A DNA stretch of 64,000 nt from GCA-020356105 sp964347475. Lineage in GTDB: Bacteria > Pseudomonadota > Alphaproteobacteria > UBA8366 > JADFVY01. Numbering within the stretch: the first letter of the stretch is position 1; each line of letters starts with the position of its first letter. Both the position numbers and the translations under genes were made by a program. Under the pieces are notes generated by a model, which searched no databases, was not told the DNA's origin, and worked only from the letters and a program-made list of their open reading frames with translations. The stretch lies in contig CAYFYY010000011.1 in assembly GCA_964347475.1 (NCBI GenBank), forward strand, positions 9,344-73,343, in the 5' to 3' direction. Below are positions 48,166-56,615 of this stretch, one piece after another.

Positions 48166-49387
48166 GGGGCCGGCGGTCCGGCAGCGTCGGCGCGCCTGGT
48201 AGCTCGACGAGCAGGCCGCGGTCCGTCAGGTCGGCGATCAGCTGCGCGACGTCGCTTTCGATGAGCGCCGGGTCCGCCGTCGGAAACGCATCCTGCAACA
48301 CCGAGATCACGTCATCCAGCCCGTGCGAGCCGTCGAGCAGGCGCCATAGGCCGGTGCCGAGCCCGTTGAGGTGGTAGATCGCCTTGCCGTCGGGGTCGAC
48401 CAGGAACATGTCGCCGTCGATCTCGCGCGCTTCGAGACCAACGACATGGCGAAAGAGACGGCCGGCTGGCCGTCGCGGACCCAGCGAACGGCGGCGCAGC
48501 GCCATGACGGGAGGCGCGCTGCGCGCCGCGTCGTCGCCCTCCGGCGGCCGCTGCATGGCAAAACGGGCGCGCAGCGCCCTGACTGCGTCGGACGGGTCCG
48601 ACCAGGTCAGCCGATAGCAGGCGATATCGGTCACCATCTCGTGCAGCAGGGCTAACGTCGTGCGCGCCGACGGCAAAGCATCGGGGCTGACCAGCAGGAG
48701 CCGCTTCAGCAATGTGCCGGGCGCCGCGCGCCGCAGGGTGGTCTCAGTGGCGTCGCTGCGGTCGAGAAGGACGAAGGCGCGGATCGGCGCCCGCTCGCCG
48801 AAGCCCGCGATGTCTGACAGGTCGGGATTCAGGTATCCAGCGTGCGCGCCGCAGCGGTCGAGACGCCGCGATATTCGGGTGCGCAGCGCGCCGGAAAAGG
48901 TTCGCGGCAGCGGCAGTCTGACACGCGGCGCCAGGCCCAGGCTGAGGCCCTGATGCGTGGCGACCGAGATCGGCAGGATCGAGTCGGCGAAGACGGCAAA
49001 TCCCGACGCCGACAGGCATGCGACCAGCAGGCTCTTTCCCGACTGCGGGCCGCCGACGAATACCGTGATCTCGTCCCCGAACCGCCCGGCCGCGGCGGAA
49101 ATGCCGAGGAAATTGAAGTTTTCCTGCATCCAGCACCGCGTCAGTTGGGTTGCGAGCCCGTCGGCGAGACCCGCCGTGGTCGGGTAACGCTGCTCGGATT
49201 CCATCCAAGACGCCCGGATGAGCCCGCCGTTGTCCTCATGCACGACGTGGAGCGCCGGCTCGCCAGACCGGTCAGCGGGAACTTCCCGATACGGCCATTT
49301 CGCAAACGGTCGGACCAGGGTCGGGATCGCGCGACTGCCCTGTGCCACCAGCACCGGTCGGGATACTGATTCGAATTTCAGATACAT
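48155..49387 (-). CDS. HPr-kinase-like/PqqD fusion protein, copy 1
   Basis: 410-aa fusion. The N-terminal two-thirds is HPr-kinase-like with a full P-loop GGPQSGKS (112-119). The second Asp of the DD motif is replaced (FADSILPI), and the His seen before the P-loop in copy 2 is missing. The C-terminal part (about 320-405) is PqqD-like (MFLVDPDGKAIYHLN, GLGTGLWRLLDG). PqqD-type domains bind leader peptides in RiPP systems. The ATG at 49387 has GGAGAG upstream. The small protein gene lies 114 bp upstream. Likely a kinase or regulator acting on that protein; enzyme activity is not certain given the altered site. Confidence 0.75.
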   Translation of the reverse strand: MYLKFESVSRPVLVAQGSRAIPTLVRPFAKWPYREVPADRSGEPALHVVHEDNGGLIRASWMESEQRYPTTAGLADGLATQLTRCWMQENFNFLGISAAAGRFGDEITVFVGGPQSGKSLLVACLSASGFAVFADSILPISVATHQGLSLGLAPRVRLPLPRTFSGALRTRISRRLDRCGAHAGYLNPDLSDIAGFGERAPIRAFVLLDRSDATETTLRRAAPGTLLKRLLLVSPDALPSARTTLALLHEMVTDIACYRLTWSDPSDAVRALRARFAMQRPPEGDDAARSAPPVMALRRRSLGPRRPAGRLFRHVVGLEAREIDGDMFLVDPDGKAIYHLNGLGTGLWRLLDGSHGLDDVISVLQDAFPTADPALIESDVAQLIADLTDRGLLVELPGAPTLPDRRPPTP

Positions 49388-49501
49388 CCACCGTCTCTCC
49401 AATCAGTGGACGCGCCTTGTGCCGGCGCCCGCGGGCCGCGGACGGTCCACGACAGATCGTATGCTGGACTGCCGGCAGCGTCGTGACCGGCAGCGCAATG
49501 G

Positions 49502-49693
49502 TCAGGCGGCATATATGGCGCGATCGGGCGCATCGGTCGATCGCACCGCCGACCGCAGGGCAAGCAGCGTCGGCGCGGTATACGCGCTAACACTGGCCAG
49601 ACCGAGCCGGGCCAGGGCGCGCCGCTGCCTGGCCTCGACGCTGCGTGCCGGAGCGTCGCCGGTGCCGCGCTGCGAATTCGGTTTTTCGTCCAT
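49502..49693 (-). CDS. Small twin-arginine-leader protein, copy 1
   Basis: 63-aa protein with a polar N-terminus, then QRRALARLGLASVSAYTAPT and a short tail. The twin Arg, hydrophobic stretch and AYTAPTLL resemble the equivalent part of the paralogue at 51334, with which it shares RRALARLGL. ATG 49693 follows GGAG. It is the upstream partner of the HprK-PqqD copy 1 gene. It may be the substrate or precursor, but the tail is much shorter than in copy 2. Confidence 0.6.
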   Translation of the reverse strand: MDEKPNSQRGTGDAPARSVEARQRRALARLGLASVSAYTAPTLLALRSAVRSTDAPDRAIYAA

Positions 49694-50013
49694 TCGTCCG
49701 CTCCACGAAGACCGCGGGTGTCGTCCCTTCCGGGATACGGTCCCCCGCGCGGCGTGCGCCGCCGTTGTGGAGCCGGGCTCCCATGCCTGACCTGTCCTGG
49801 ATGGATGGCTCGACAGTCGACCGGATATGGTCGTCCGATCTGCTCGATCGGCCCGGTCCGCCACCCTGAGCGCCCCGATTCGGCGGTCCCGGCAAGAGCT
49901 GTTATTCCGTTACGATAACAGACCTGGCGCCGGACGCTTAGCGCTATCGTTTCCAATTTATTGAGAAAACAGGAAAATTCCCTGCCGGCGAGATAAATTC
50001 CGCGGCATTCGAT
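49694..50013. other. Intergenic region between the two HprK-PqqD modules
   Basis: 320 bases without a convincing gene; long open frames here are GC-rich shadows. An AT-rich segment at 49940-50000 and an inverted repeat TGTTAT/ATAACA (49900-49905 and 49915-49920) may carry the promoter or operator of module 1. Confidence 0.35.
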
Positions 50014-51222
50014 CTAATCTCCGGGCTCCGCCGTCGAATCGGGATCGCGCTGCAGCAAACCGCGACGCAGCAGGTCCGACGTCAGGGCCGCAACGTCGCG
50101 CTCGATAAGGCCACGCTCAACGTCGGGAAAGGCCTCCTGCAGGATGGCCGCGGCATCTTCCGGACCGCAGGTGCCGTCCATCAGGCGCCACAGCCCGGCG
50201 CCGACGGCGTTCAGGTGATAGATCGTCTGGCCGGTGCCGTCGACCAGAAATATTTCGTCGCCGACCACGCGTTCGCTGATGCCGTCCCGTCGGCAGGCAT
50301 GCGGACGTTGTGCCGCAGGCGGCGAGGACCGTTCCTGGCTGGGAGCCACCGGTTCACTGGCCTTGCCTGTATCGGGAACCGAAAGCTCCGGTTTTGAGAA
50401 CCGCTCCATCAGCAGGTCGGCCGCCGCATCGCCGTTCGAATAGGTGAGGCTGTGACAGGCGGCCGCGGCGACGAGATCGTGCAGCCGGTCGAGTGATTGC
50501 TCGACAGGGAGGTGGCGCGCAAAGTTGCGCAACACGACCTGTTTCAGGACTTCGCTGTCGCTTGCCGGGTCGAGGCGCGCGCCGCCCGATTCGCGGCGAT
50601 CGAGCAGCACGAATCCGCCGAATGGCGCGGTCGCGCCGAACGGGGCCTGTTCATCCGGTCCGAGTTCGACATAAAGATACTGCTTGTTGACGGGGCCGCG
50701 CCGGCCCTCGATGAAGCGCAGGGTGCGCCTACCCAGCGTGTCCGGCAGCGGCAGCCGGAGCCGCGGCGATACACCCAGGGCCATGCCGGAGCCGTCCGGC
50801 AGCAGTGGCAGGATATCGTCACTGAACACACGGGCACCCGCCGCCGCCAGACACACGGTCAAAGCACTCTTTCCTGCGCGATAGTAATTGGGCAGGACAA
50901 CCAGCCGTCCGCCGATTTCTACACCGGCTCCGTGCAGGCAGAGGTTGGCGCTCCGCTCCTCCAGGAGTGCGCGGTTCACGTTGACCGCAAGCCCGCAGGC
51001 CAGGTTGACAGGGTTGGAATAGCGGGGCGGCTCCGCCCGCCATGGGGCGTAGAGCCGATAGCCGGTCGCCTCCCGCTTGACCGCGATCACCGGATCTCCG
51101 TCGGTCGAATTCGCGCACTCCGTGAAGGGCCAGAATCGGAACACGCTGCGGAAAGTGTCCAGCAGGTGGGCGCCGTCATCGATCTGTATCGGGCGGGATA
51201 CGTCGTCGAACTTGAGTCTCAT
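50014..51222 (-). CDS. HPr-kinase-like/PqqD fusion protein, copy 2
   Basis: 402-aa paralogue of the 48155 gene with the same two-part design: both start with LKF, a few residues, VSRP. Here the catalytic-looking residues are kept (H97 in CLHGAG; D135-D136 in FSDDILPL) but the P-loop reads NYYRAGKS (112-119), with Asn in place of the first Gly. The PqqD-like part (about 316-393) contains EIFLVDGTGQTIYHLNAVG and GLWRLMDG. A linker rich in Pro, Ser and Glu separates the parts. It begins 111 bp after the small protein gene at 51334, with a strong hairpin between. Confidence 0.75.
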   Translation of the reverse strand: MRLKFDDVSRPIQIDDGAHLLDTFRSVFRFWPFTECANSTDGDPVIAVKREATGYRLYAPWRAEPPRYSNPVNLACGLAVNVNRALLEERSANLCLHGAGVEIGGRLVVLPNYYRAGKSALTVCLAAAGARVFSDDILPLLPDGSGMALGVSPRLRLPLPDTLGRRTLRFIEGRRGPVNKQYLYVELGPDEQAPFGATAPFGGFVLLDRRESGGARLDPASDSEVLKQVVLRNFARHLPVEQSLDRLHDLVAAAACHSLTYSNGDAAADLLMERFSKPELSVPDTGKASEPVAPSQERSSPPAAQRPHACRRDGISERVVGDEIFLVDGTGQTIYHLNAVGAGLWRLMDGTCGPEDAAAILQEAFPDVERGLIERDVAALTSDLLRRGLLQRDPDSTAEPGD

Positions 51223-51285
51223 GCGTCCCGTTGCTGTCGTGGTGCCATGACCTGCAGGCAGCCCGCCGCCGGCCCAAAGGGAAAC

Positions 51286-51310
51286 GGGGACGGCACCGTG
51301 TGCCGTCCCC
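51286..51310 (-). terminator. Hairpin between small protein 2 and HprK-PqqD 2
   Basis: GGGGACGGCA (51286-51295) pairs perfectly with TGCCGTCCCC (51301-51310), 5-nt loop. On the minus strand it is followed by GTTTCCCTTT. It lies 24 bp after the small gene's stop and could be a leaky terminator, yielding more small protein than kinase. Confidence 0.6.
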
Positions 51311-51333
51311 GAGTCTTCAGGAAGACGCCGAGT

Positions 51334-51690
51334 CTAGTCAACCGATTCGGACGGGCTGGTCGCCTCCGTCGGTTCGGTCGGATTGGTGCCGTCATCCGGA
51401 TCGTCGTCGTGGTCGTCGGACGGCGCTGACGGGTCGGTGCCGTCGGTCGGGCCGGACGGATCGGACCCGTCATCGGCGCCATGCGAGCCGCCGGAGCCGT
51501 CGTCGCCGCCGTCGCGGCCCGAGCTCCCGTCCGCTGCGGCAGGGGTCAGCGGAATCAGGGACGGCGCCGCATAGGCGATGGCGGCGGTAAGGCCGAGGCG
51601 GGCGAGAGCCCGGCGTCGGCCCGCGTCGACCGGGTCGACGGTATTCTCGGTCGAAGCGTCGGTGTCCTTGGAAATCCTGGTGTCCTTCAT
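51334..51690 (-). CDS. Small twin-arginine-leader protein with acidic Ser/Thr tail, copy 2
   Basis: 118-aa protein. Polar leader (1-22), then RRRALARLGLTAAIAYAAPS and a hydrophobic run ending PAAADG, a plausible Tat-type signal with an A-x-A-like cleavage site. The remaining 65 or so residues are low complexity, made almost wholly of Asp, Gly, Ser, Thr, Pro and Glu. No family recognised. ATG 51690 has GGAGA upstream. Context suggests it is the partner of the HprK-PqqD protein encoded next; the Ser/Thr in acidic surroundings would suit phosphorylation, which is a hypothesis. Confidence 0.7.
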   Translation of the reverse strand: MKDTRISKDTDASTENTVDPVDAGRRRALARLGLTAAIAYAAPSLIPLTPAAADGSSGRDGGDDGSGGSHGADDGSDPSGPTDGTDPSAPSDDHDDDPDDGTNPTEPTEATSPSESVD

Positions 51691-51839
51691 GCGGAAATTC
51701 TCCGTACGTGTTATTCGAGTTGGCAAGCTTATCGGGCAAGGATATCGCGCGATGCCTGAAGCTTCGCTGAGCGGAGATGTCAGCTTGGATTAAGCTTTGC
51801 CACGAAAATGTTAACGACGACGACCGGATGTTCGATGGT

Positions 51840-52205
51840 TCAGCCGAGGAAACGCTCGATCGTCGAAAGGAAGTCCTTCACCGATATGGGCTTGGCAACA
51901 TAGGCCTCGCAGCCGCCCTCGCGGATCTTTTCCTCGTCGCCCTTCATCGCGAAGGCCGTCACGGCAACGACCGGGATATGTTTGAGATTGTCGTCCGCCT
52001 TGATCCACTTGGTGACTTCCAGACCGGAGACCTGCGGCAACTGGATATCCATGACGATGAGATCCGGCCGCTCCTTGCGGGCAAGTTCCAGCGCCTGCAT
52101 GCCGTCGCGTGTCTGCAGAATCCCGTAACCCTGGGCTTCCAGCAGATCGCGGAAGAGCTTCATATTCAGCTCGTTGTCTTCGACGATCAGGATCGTCTTC
52201 GGCAT
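51840..52205 (-). CDS. divK: Response regulator DivK
   Basis: 121-aa single-domain receiver matching the cell-cycle regulator DivK: MPKTILIVEDNELNMKLFRD, phospho-acceptor D53 (VMDIQLPQVSGLEVT), conserved T83 region (AVTAFAMKGDEEKI) and K105 (VAKPISVKDF). In Caulobacter relatives it links the kinases DivJ/PleC to CckA control of CtrA. GGGGGAG gives a very good ribosome site. It is monocistronic and divergent from the sugar kinase. Confidence 0.93.
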   Translation of the reverse strand: MPKTILIVEDNELNMKLFRDLLEAQGYGILQTRDGMQALELARKERPDLIVMDIQLPQVSGLEVTKWIKADDNLKHIPVVAVTAFAMKGDEEKIREGGCEAYVAKPISVKDFLSTIERFLG

Positions 52206-52403
52206 GCGTCTCCCCCGTGCCTCGGCGCGGACGGCAATCTGGCTTGCCCGAAGTAAAATCGTCTCATCTTTGGGTGCACAGATGGTTAATTCCGAACGGA
52301 TTGTTTTGATTCCTATCATAATTCGTTGGATAAGCAATCGGATTAGCGACGCAGGGGACGCGACCGACGGACCGGGAATGGCGTCCCGACGAGGTAGCGC
52401 GAG

Positions 52404-53306
52404 ATGCGGATCGGCATCGATCTTGGAGGCAGCAAGATGGAGGTGGCTGTGCTGTCGCCCGACGGCGCCATCGCGTTCCGGCACCGCATCGCCACCCCGC
52501 GGAGCTATAGCGAAGTCCTCGCTGCATTGCCGCCGCTGGTGTCCCAGGCGATCGACGCAGCGGGGCATTCCTGCAGCGTCGGGCTCGGCATCCCCGGAAC
52601 GATTTCTCCTGCGACGGGGCTAGTGAAGAACGCGAACTCCACGTGGCTGAACGGCAAGCCCCTGGCGAAGGATCTGTCGGAATTGCTCGGCCAGGAGGTC
52701 CGGATCGCAAATGATGCCAATTGCTTCGCCCTGTCCGAAGCGCTGGATGGTGCCGGTCAAGGCGCCGGATCGGTGTTCGGCGTCATTCTCGGCACGGGTG
52801 TCGGCGGCGGTCTCGTGATCGATCACCGCGTTCACGTCGGTGCCAATGCGATCGCCGGCGAATGGGGGCACAACCCGGTGCCGTGGCCGCAATCGGACGA
52901 ACGGCCCGGGCCGCGGTGCTGGTGCGGCCGGCAGGGATGCATCGAGACCTTCCTGTCCGGGCCGGGACTGGCGCGGGACCACGATGCCCGGACCGGTCAC
53001 CGGCTCGAGCCGGAAACGCTGGTCGGGCGGGCGGACGCCGACAGCGACTGCAGGGTCAGCCTGGAGCGCTACGAGGAACGGCTCGCCCGGGCCCTGGCGC
53101 ACGTGATCAACATCGTCGACCCGGACGTCGTGGTGCTCGGCGGCGGCATGTCGAACATCACCCGCCTGTACCGGACCGTGCCTGCGATCTGGGACAGGTG
53201 GATCTTCTCGGACCGGGTGGATACCCGTCTTGTGCCGCCCAAGCACGGCGATTCGAGCGGCGTACGCGGCGCCGCATGGCTGTGGCCGGAGGGTGCGGGG
53301 ACATGA
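52404..53306 (+). CDS. ROK-family sugar kinase
   Basis: 300-aa ROK kinase: phosphate loop GIDLGGSKMEVAVL, catalytic Asp in IANDANCFALSEA, GVILGTGVGGGLVID, and the zinc-binding CWCGRQGCIETFLSG signature. Fructose, N-acetylglucosamine and glucose are family substrates; the mannofructokinase (Mak) type fits but is unproved. The stop overlaps the dinB ATG (ATGA), an odd pairing of a sugar kinase with a DNA polymerase. Confidence 0.9.
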   Translation: MRIGIDLGGSKMEVAVLSPDGAIAFRHRIATPRSYSEVLAALPPLVSQAIDAAGHSCSVGLGIPGTISPATGLVKNANSTWLNGKPLAKDLSELLGQEVRIANDANCFALSEALDGAGQGAGSVFGVILGTGVGGGLVIDHRVHVGANAIAGEWGHNPVPWPQSDERPGPRCWCGRQGCIETFLSGPGLARDHDARTGHRLEPETLVGRADADSDCRVSLERYEERLARALAHVINIVDPDVVVLGGGMSNITRLYRTVPAIWDRWIFSDRVDTRLVPPKHGDSSGVRGAAWLWPEGAGT

Positions 53307-54568
53307 CCGACCGGTCCGCCCATCTGTGCCGGGACTGTCTTGCGCAATCGGCGGCATTGGCCGGGCGCCGCTGCCCCGAATGCGGGTCCCCCCGTATGGT
53401 CAGCCATCCGGAACTCAACGACCTGGCGATCGCGCATATCGACTGCGATGCCTTCTACGCCTCGGTGGAAAAGCGAGACTGCCCCGAACTCATGAACCGG
53501 CCGGTCATCGTCGGCGGCGGCCGGCGCGGCGTCGTCGCGGCGGCCTGCTACGTTGCGCGAGTCTATGGCGTGCGTTCGGCCATGCCGATGTTCAAGGCGC
53601 TGGAGGCCTGCCCCGACGCCGTCGTGATCAAGCCCGACATGGCGAAATACGCCGCGGTGGGACGCGAGGTGCGGGCGCTGATGCGCGCCGTCACGCCGCT
53701 GGTCGAGCCGCTGTCGATCGACGAGGCGTTTCTCGACCTCGGTGGCACCGAAAAGCTCCACCGCGGCAGCCCGGCCCGCACGCTGGCCCGGTTGGCGCGC
53801 GACATCGAGCGCACGATCGGCATCGGTGCCAGCATCGGGCTGAGCTACAACAAGTTCCTGGCGAAGATCGCATCGGACCTCGACAAGCCGCGCGGGTTCG
53901 CCGCGATCGGGCGGGCCGAGGCGCAGGATTTCCTCGCGCCGCGGCCGGTCGGGCTGATCTACGGTGTCGGCCGCGCCCTGGAGGCGAAACTGCGGCGCGA
54001 CGGCATCGCCACCATCGGCGATTTGCGGCGGGTGGAGGAGGCCGTCCTCGTGCGTCGCTACGGCGCGATCGGACGCCGCCTGCACCGGTCTGCCCTGGGG
54101 CGCGACGACCGCAGGGTCGATCCCGCGCAGCAGACCAAGAGCGTCTCGAGCGAGACGACGTTTTCCCGGGACAGCAGCGACCCGGCGGTGCTGGCCCACG
54201 CGATGTGGCCGCTGTGCGAGGATGTGGCCCGGCGGCTGAAACGGCGCGGTCTCCTGGGGCTGCGGGTCACGCTCAAACTCAAGACCGCGGAGTTCAGGCT
54301 GTTGACCCGAAGCCGCACGCTTGCGGCGCCGACCGACCTGGCGGAGGAGATCTACCGGGCCGCTGTTCCGCTGCTGCATCGCGAGGCCGACGGGCGAGCC
54401 TTCCGTCTCATCGGCGTGGGGGCCGAGGAGCTTTGCGGCAGCGATGCCGCGGCGCAGCCCGACCTGCTCGATCCGGCCGCGAGCCGCCGGGCTCGTGTGG
54501 AAGATGCAATGGACGAAGTCCGCCGCAAGCTCGGCAAGGACGTGATCGCGAAGGGCCGCAGCCTTTGA
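53303..54568 (+). CDS. dinB: DNA polymerase IV
   Basis: 421-aa Y-family translesion polymerase. The N-terminal extension has four cysteines at 9, 12, 24 and 27 (LCRDC; RCPEC), a zinc-ribbon-like knuckle. The catalytic core has IDCDAFYASVEKRD (Asp46-48 region) and SIDEAFLDL. HhH and little-finger domains follow. No SOS-type LexA box is evident because it is translated from the sugar kinase transcript. It lacks a clear beta-clamp motif at its very end; QPDLLD at about 394 is a candidate. Confidence 0.94.
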   Translation: MTDRSAHLCRDCLAQSAALAGRRCPECGSPRMVSHPELNDLAIAHIDCDAFYASVEKRDCPELMNRPVIVGGGRRGVVAAACYVARVYGVRSAMPMFKALEACPDAVVIKPDMAKYAAVGREVRALMRAVTPLVEPLSIDEAFLDLGGTEKLHRGSPARTLARLARDIERTIGIGASIGLSYNKFLAKIASDLDKPRGFAAIGRAEAQDFLAPRPVGLIYGVGRALEAKLRRDGIATIGDLRRVEEAVLVRRYGAIGRRLHRSALGRDDRRVDPAQQTKSVSSETTFSRDSSDPAVLAHAMWPLCEDVARRLKRRGLLGLRVTLKLKTAEFRLLTRSRTLAAPTDLAEEIYRAAVPLLHREADGRAFRLIGVGAEELCGSDAAAQPDLLDPAASRRARVEDAMDEVRRKLGKDVIAKGRSL

Positions 54569-54606
54569 GTGGCGTGCCCGGCGGTGCCGTTGATGTCGGT
54601 GCCCGG

Positions 54607-55419
54607 TCAGCAGCCGACGTCGGGCAGGTGCTCGATCTTCTCCAGCGTGCCGTTCAGTGAGAAATCGTCGAACTGCAGGACCAGGCGGGTGGCGACGCCG
54701 TTCTCCTGCAGGTCCATGGAAAGCTCGAAGTCGGGCAGTTCCTCGCCGGGCCCCGCCTTGCCCTCGGCGGCATAGAAGGCGAGCTTGAGCGGCCAGACCG
54801 GATGCGGGCCGAGAGGCGGGGTCAGGACCTCGTCCGGCGCGGCCGGCCGCTGCGGCAGGATGACAGTGGATATCGGCGCCGCGCCCTCGAGTTCCGAGCC
54901 GTCGAAGACCAGTTGTCGGTCGAACCGCGCACCGTCCCGCGCACGCTGCAGGATTCTGACGGTGTGCTCGGTGGGAAACACGGTTCCCTTGGGCAGGGCG
55001 ATCGTCGTGGTCTCGGGCTCTTCGAACCGGGCGGTACCGGGCCCGTCCGCCGACTCGAGCTCGGCGCTGCCGTCGATCACCATGAACTCGGTCCCGTTCC
55101 GGAACTTCCTGACATTGAAGCGGTACTTCAGGCCATCCTTCGATTCCCACGACCGAAAGCTGTCGGAGCTGTCGACCTCGTTGCCGTCGGACCAGAGGAT
55201 GCGCATGGCGTATTGCTGCTCCACGATCCAGCCGTCGCAGCCGTCAGAAATCCCGTAACCGACTCCGCCCTCGACCCCGGAAACGTCGCTGTTGGAGCTG
55301 AGGGAGGCCAGCGTCAGGCGATAGAAGGCCCGGTGCGAGATCATTTCCGCCGCCGGCGCCGGCAGGGCGGTGAGTAGCGCGATAAGGGCCGCAATCGGGG
55401 CGGCTGTCATCCTGACCAT
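54607..55419 (-). CDS. EipB-family cell envelope integrity protein (DUF1849)
   Basis: 270-aa periplasmic protein with a signal peptide ending PAPAAE. Family marks are ISHRAFYRLTL near the N-terminus, GYGISDGCDGW with Cys61 and a C-terminal Cys270 (LPDVGC) that pair as the conserved disulfide in EipB of Brucella. It binds and stabilises the outer envelope in that group. ATG 55419 is behind GGGAG. It is convergent with dinB. Confidence 0.9.
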   Translation of the reverse strand: MVRMTAAPIAALIALLTALPAPAAEMISHRAFYRLTLASLSSNSDVSGVEGGVGYGISDGCDGWIVEQQYAMRILWSDGNEVDSSDSFRSWESKDGLKYRFNVRKFRNGTEFMVIDGSAELESADGPGTARFEEPETTTIALPKGTVFPTEHTVRILQRARDGARFDRQLVFDGSELEGAAPISTVILPQRPAAPDEVLTPPLGPHPVWPLKLAFYAAEGKAGPGEELPDFELSMDLQENGVATRLVLQFDDFSLNGTLEKIEHLPDVGC

Positions 55420-55542
55420 GGATGGCTCCCGGGAAATTAGCAGGACAGGGCTTGGCGACGGCCCCTGTTCTGGATTATGTCACGGCTCGACGCAACAAGG
55501 AATCAAAGACGTATTGCATTGCCAAAGGAAGGGCATCGCCGC

Positions 55543-56514
55543 ATGGCCGACAAACCGATCCTGCTGGTCACCCGCAGGCTCCCGCCGGATGTGGAGGCGC
55601 GAATCCGCCGCGATTATCGGGCGGAGCTCAACGAGCGGGACGCCGTGTGGGGCGCCGACGACCTGGTGGCGCGGAGCCGCGAGTCGGAAGCGGATGCGAT
55701 CCTGACCTGCGGCACCGAAACGTTCACGCGCGACGTCATCGAACGGCTGCCGGATCGGCTGAAGATCGTGGCGACGTTCTCGGTCGGCTACGACCACATC
55801 GACGTCGCCGCGGCCCGGGACCGCGGCCTCGTCGTCACCAACACGCCGGACGTCCTGACCGATGCCACGGCCGACATCACGATGCTGTGCCTGCTGGGTG
55901 CGGCGCGCCAGGCGCAGAACGCGGAACGCATCCTGCGCGAGGGACGCTGGGGTCGCTGGGGCGCGACGGACATGCTGGGCCTCGAGGTCACCGGCAAGCG
56001 GCTGGGAATCTATGGCATGGGACGGATCGGACGCGCCGTGGCCCGACGCGCCCGGGGCTTCGACATGGAGATTCACTACAGCAACCGAAACCGCCTGCCG
56101 CCGGAGCGCGAGCAGGGCGCGATCTACCATGCCGACGCGGACGAAATGCTGCCGCGCTGCGATTTCCTGTCGACGAACTGTCCGGGCTCGGCGGAAACGA
56201 GCCATTTCGTCAATGCGCGTCGCATCGCCCTGCTGCCGGACGGCGCGGTCGTCGTCAACACGGCGCGGGGCTCGGTGATCGAGGACGACTCGCTGATCGC
56301 GGCGCTGCAATCGGGCAAGCTCGCGGCCGCCGGCCTCGACGTCTTCGAGGGCGAGCCGAATCTCGACGCGCGTTACCTTGCGCTCCCCAACGTGTTCCTC
56401 CTGCCGCACATCGGCAGCGCCACGATCGAGACCCGCAATGCCATGGGGTTCCGGGCGCTCGACAACCTGGACGCCTGGTTCGCCGGGCACGCGCCGCGCG
56501 ACCGGGTGGCCTGA
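55543..56514 (+). CDS. D-2-hydroxyacid dehydrogenase (glyoxylate/hydroxypyruvate reductase type)
   Basis: 323-aa NAD(P)-dependent enzyme. It has the nucleotide motif GIYGMGRIGRAVARRA, the active-site Arg in VVVNTARGSVI, a Glu in FEGEP and His in LLPHIGSAT. The best fit is D-glycerate dehydrogenase/glyoxylate reductase; the product D-glycerate would feed the glycerate kinase encoded at 42.3 kb. ATG 55543 is used; upstream sequence lacks a ribosome site in the longer frame. Confidence 0.92.
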   Translation: MADKPILLVTRRLPPDVEARIRRDYRAELNERDAVWGADDLVARSRESEADAILTCGTETFTRDVIERLPDRLKIVATFSVGYDHIDVAAARDRGLVVTNTPDVLTDATADITMLCLLGAARQAQNAERILREGRWGRWGATDMLGLEVTGKRLGIYGMGRIGRAVARRARGFDMEIHYSNRNRLPPEREQGAIYHADADEMLPRCDFLSTNCPGSAETSHFVNARRIALLPDGAVVVNTARGSVIEDDSLIAALQSGKLAAAGLDVFEGEPNLDARYLALPNVFLLPHIGSATIETRNAMGFRALDNLDAWFAGHAPRDRVA

Positions 56515-56615
56515 CCCATGGAATCGCGGGCGCGAGTTGGCTACCCCCGGATCGCTTGCCGGGCCCGGGCCGGGGAAGAGGCAAGCATCACCGGCATGTG
56601 CGGGCTGGCGGCGCG

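Noticed and set aside
49378..49956. Larger minus-strand ORF covering the small protein 1 region
   Set aside because: It is arginine- and proline-rich, typical of a GC-rich shadow frame, and lacks the shared RRALARLGL segment.
48155..51690. Ordinary lasso peptide or PQQ gene cluster
   Set aside because: No cyclase, transglutaminase-like protease, PqqA, radical SAM enzyme or exporter gene is present in or near this stretch.
56554..56586. Inverted repeat GCTTGCC/GGCAAGC after the 2-hydroxyacid dehydrogenase gene
   Set aside because: The 19-nt loop is large, the stem is only 7 bp and no T-run follows, so a terminator call is not justified.
55422..56615. Long plus-strand frame continuous with the AbrB-family gene
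   Set aside because: It overlaps the well-supported dehydrogenase gene in another frame, and only the last part has membrane helices.
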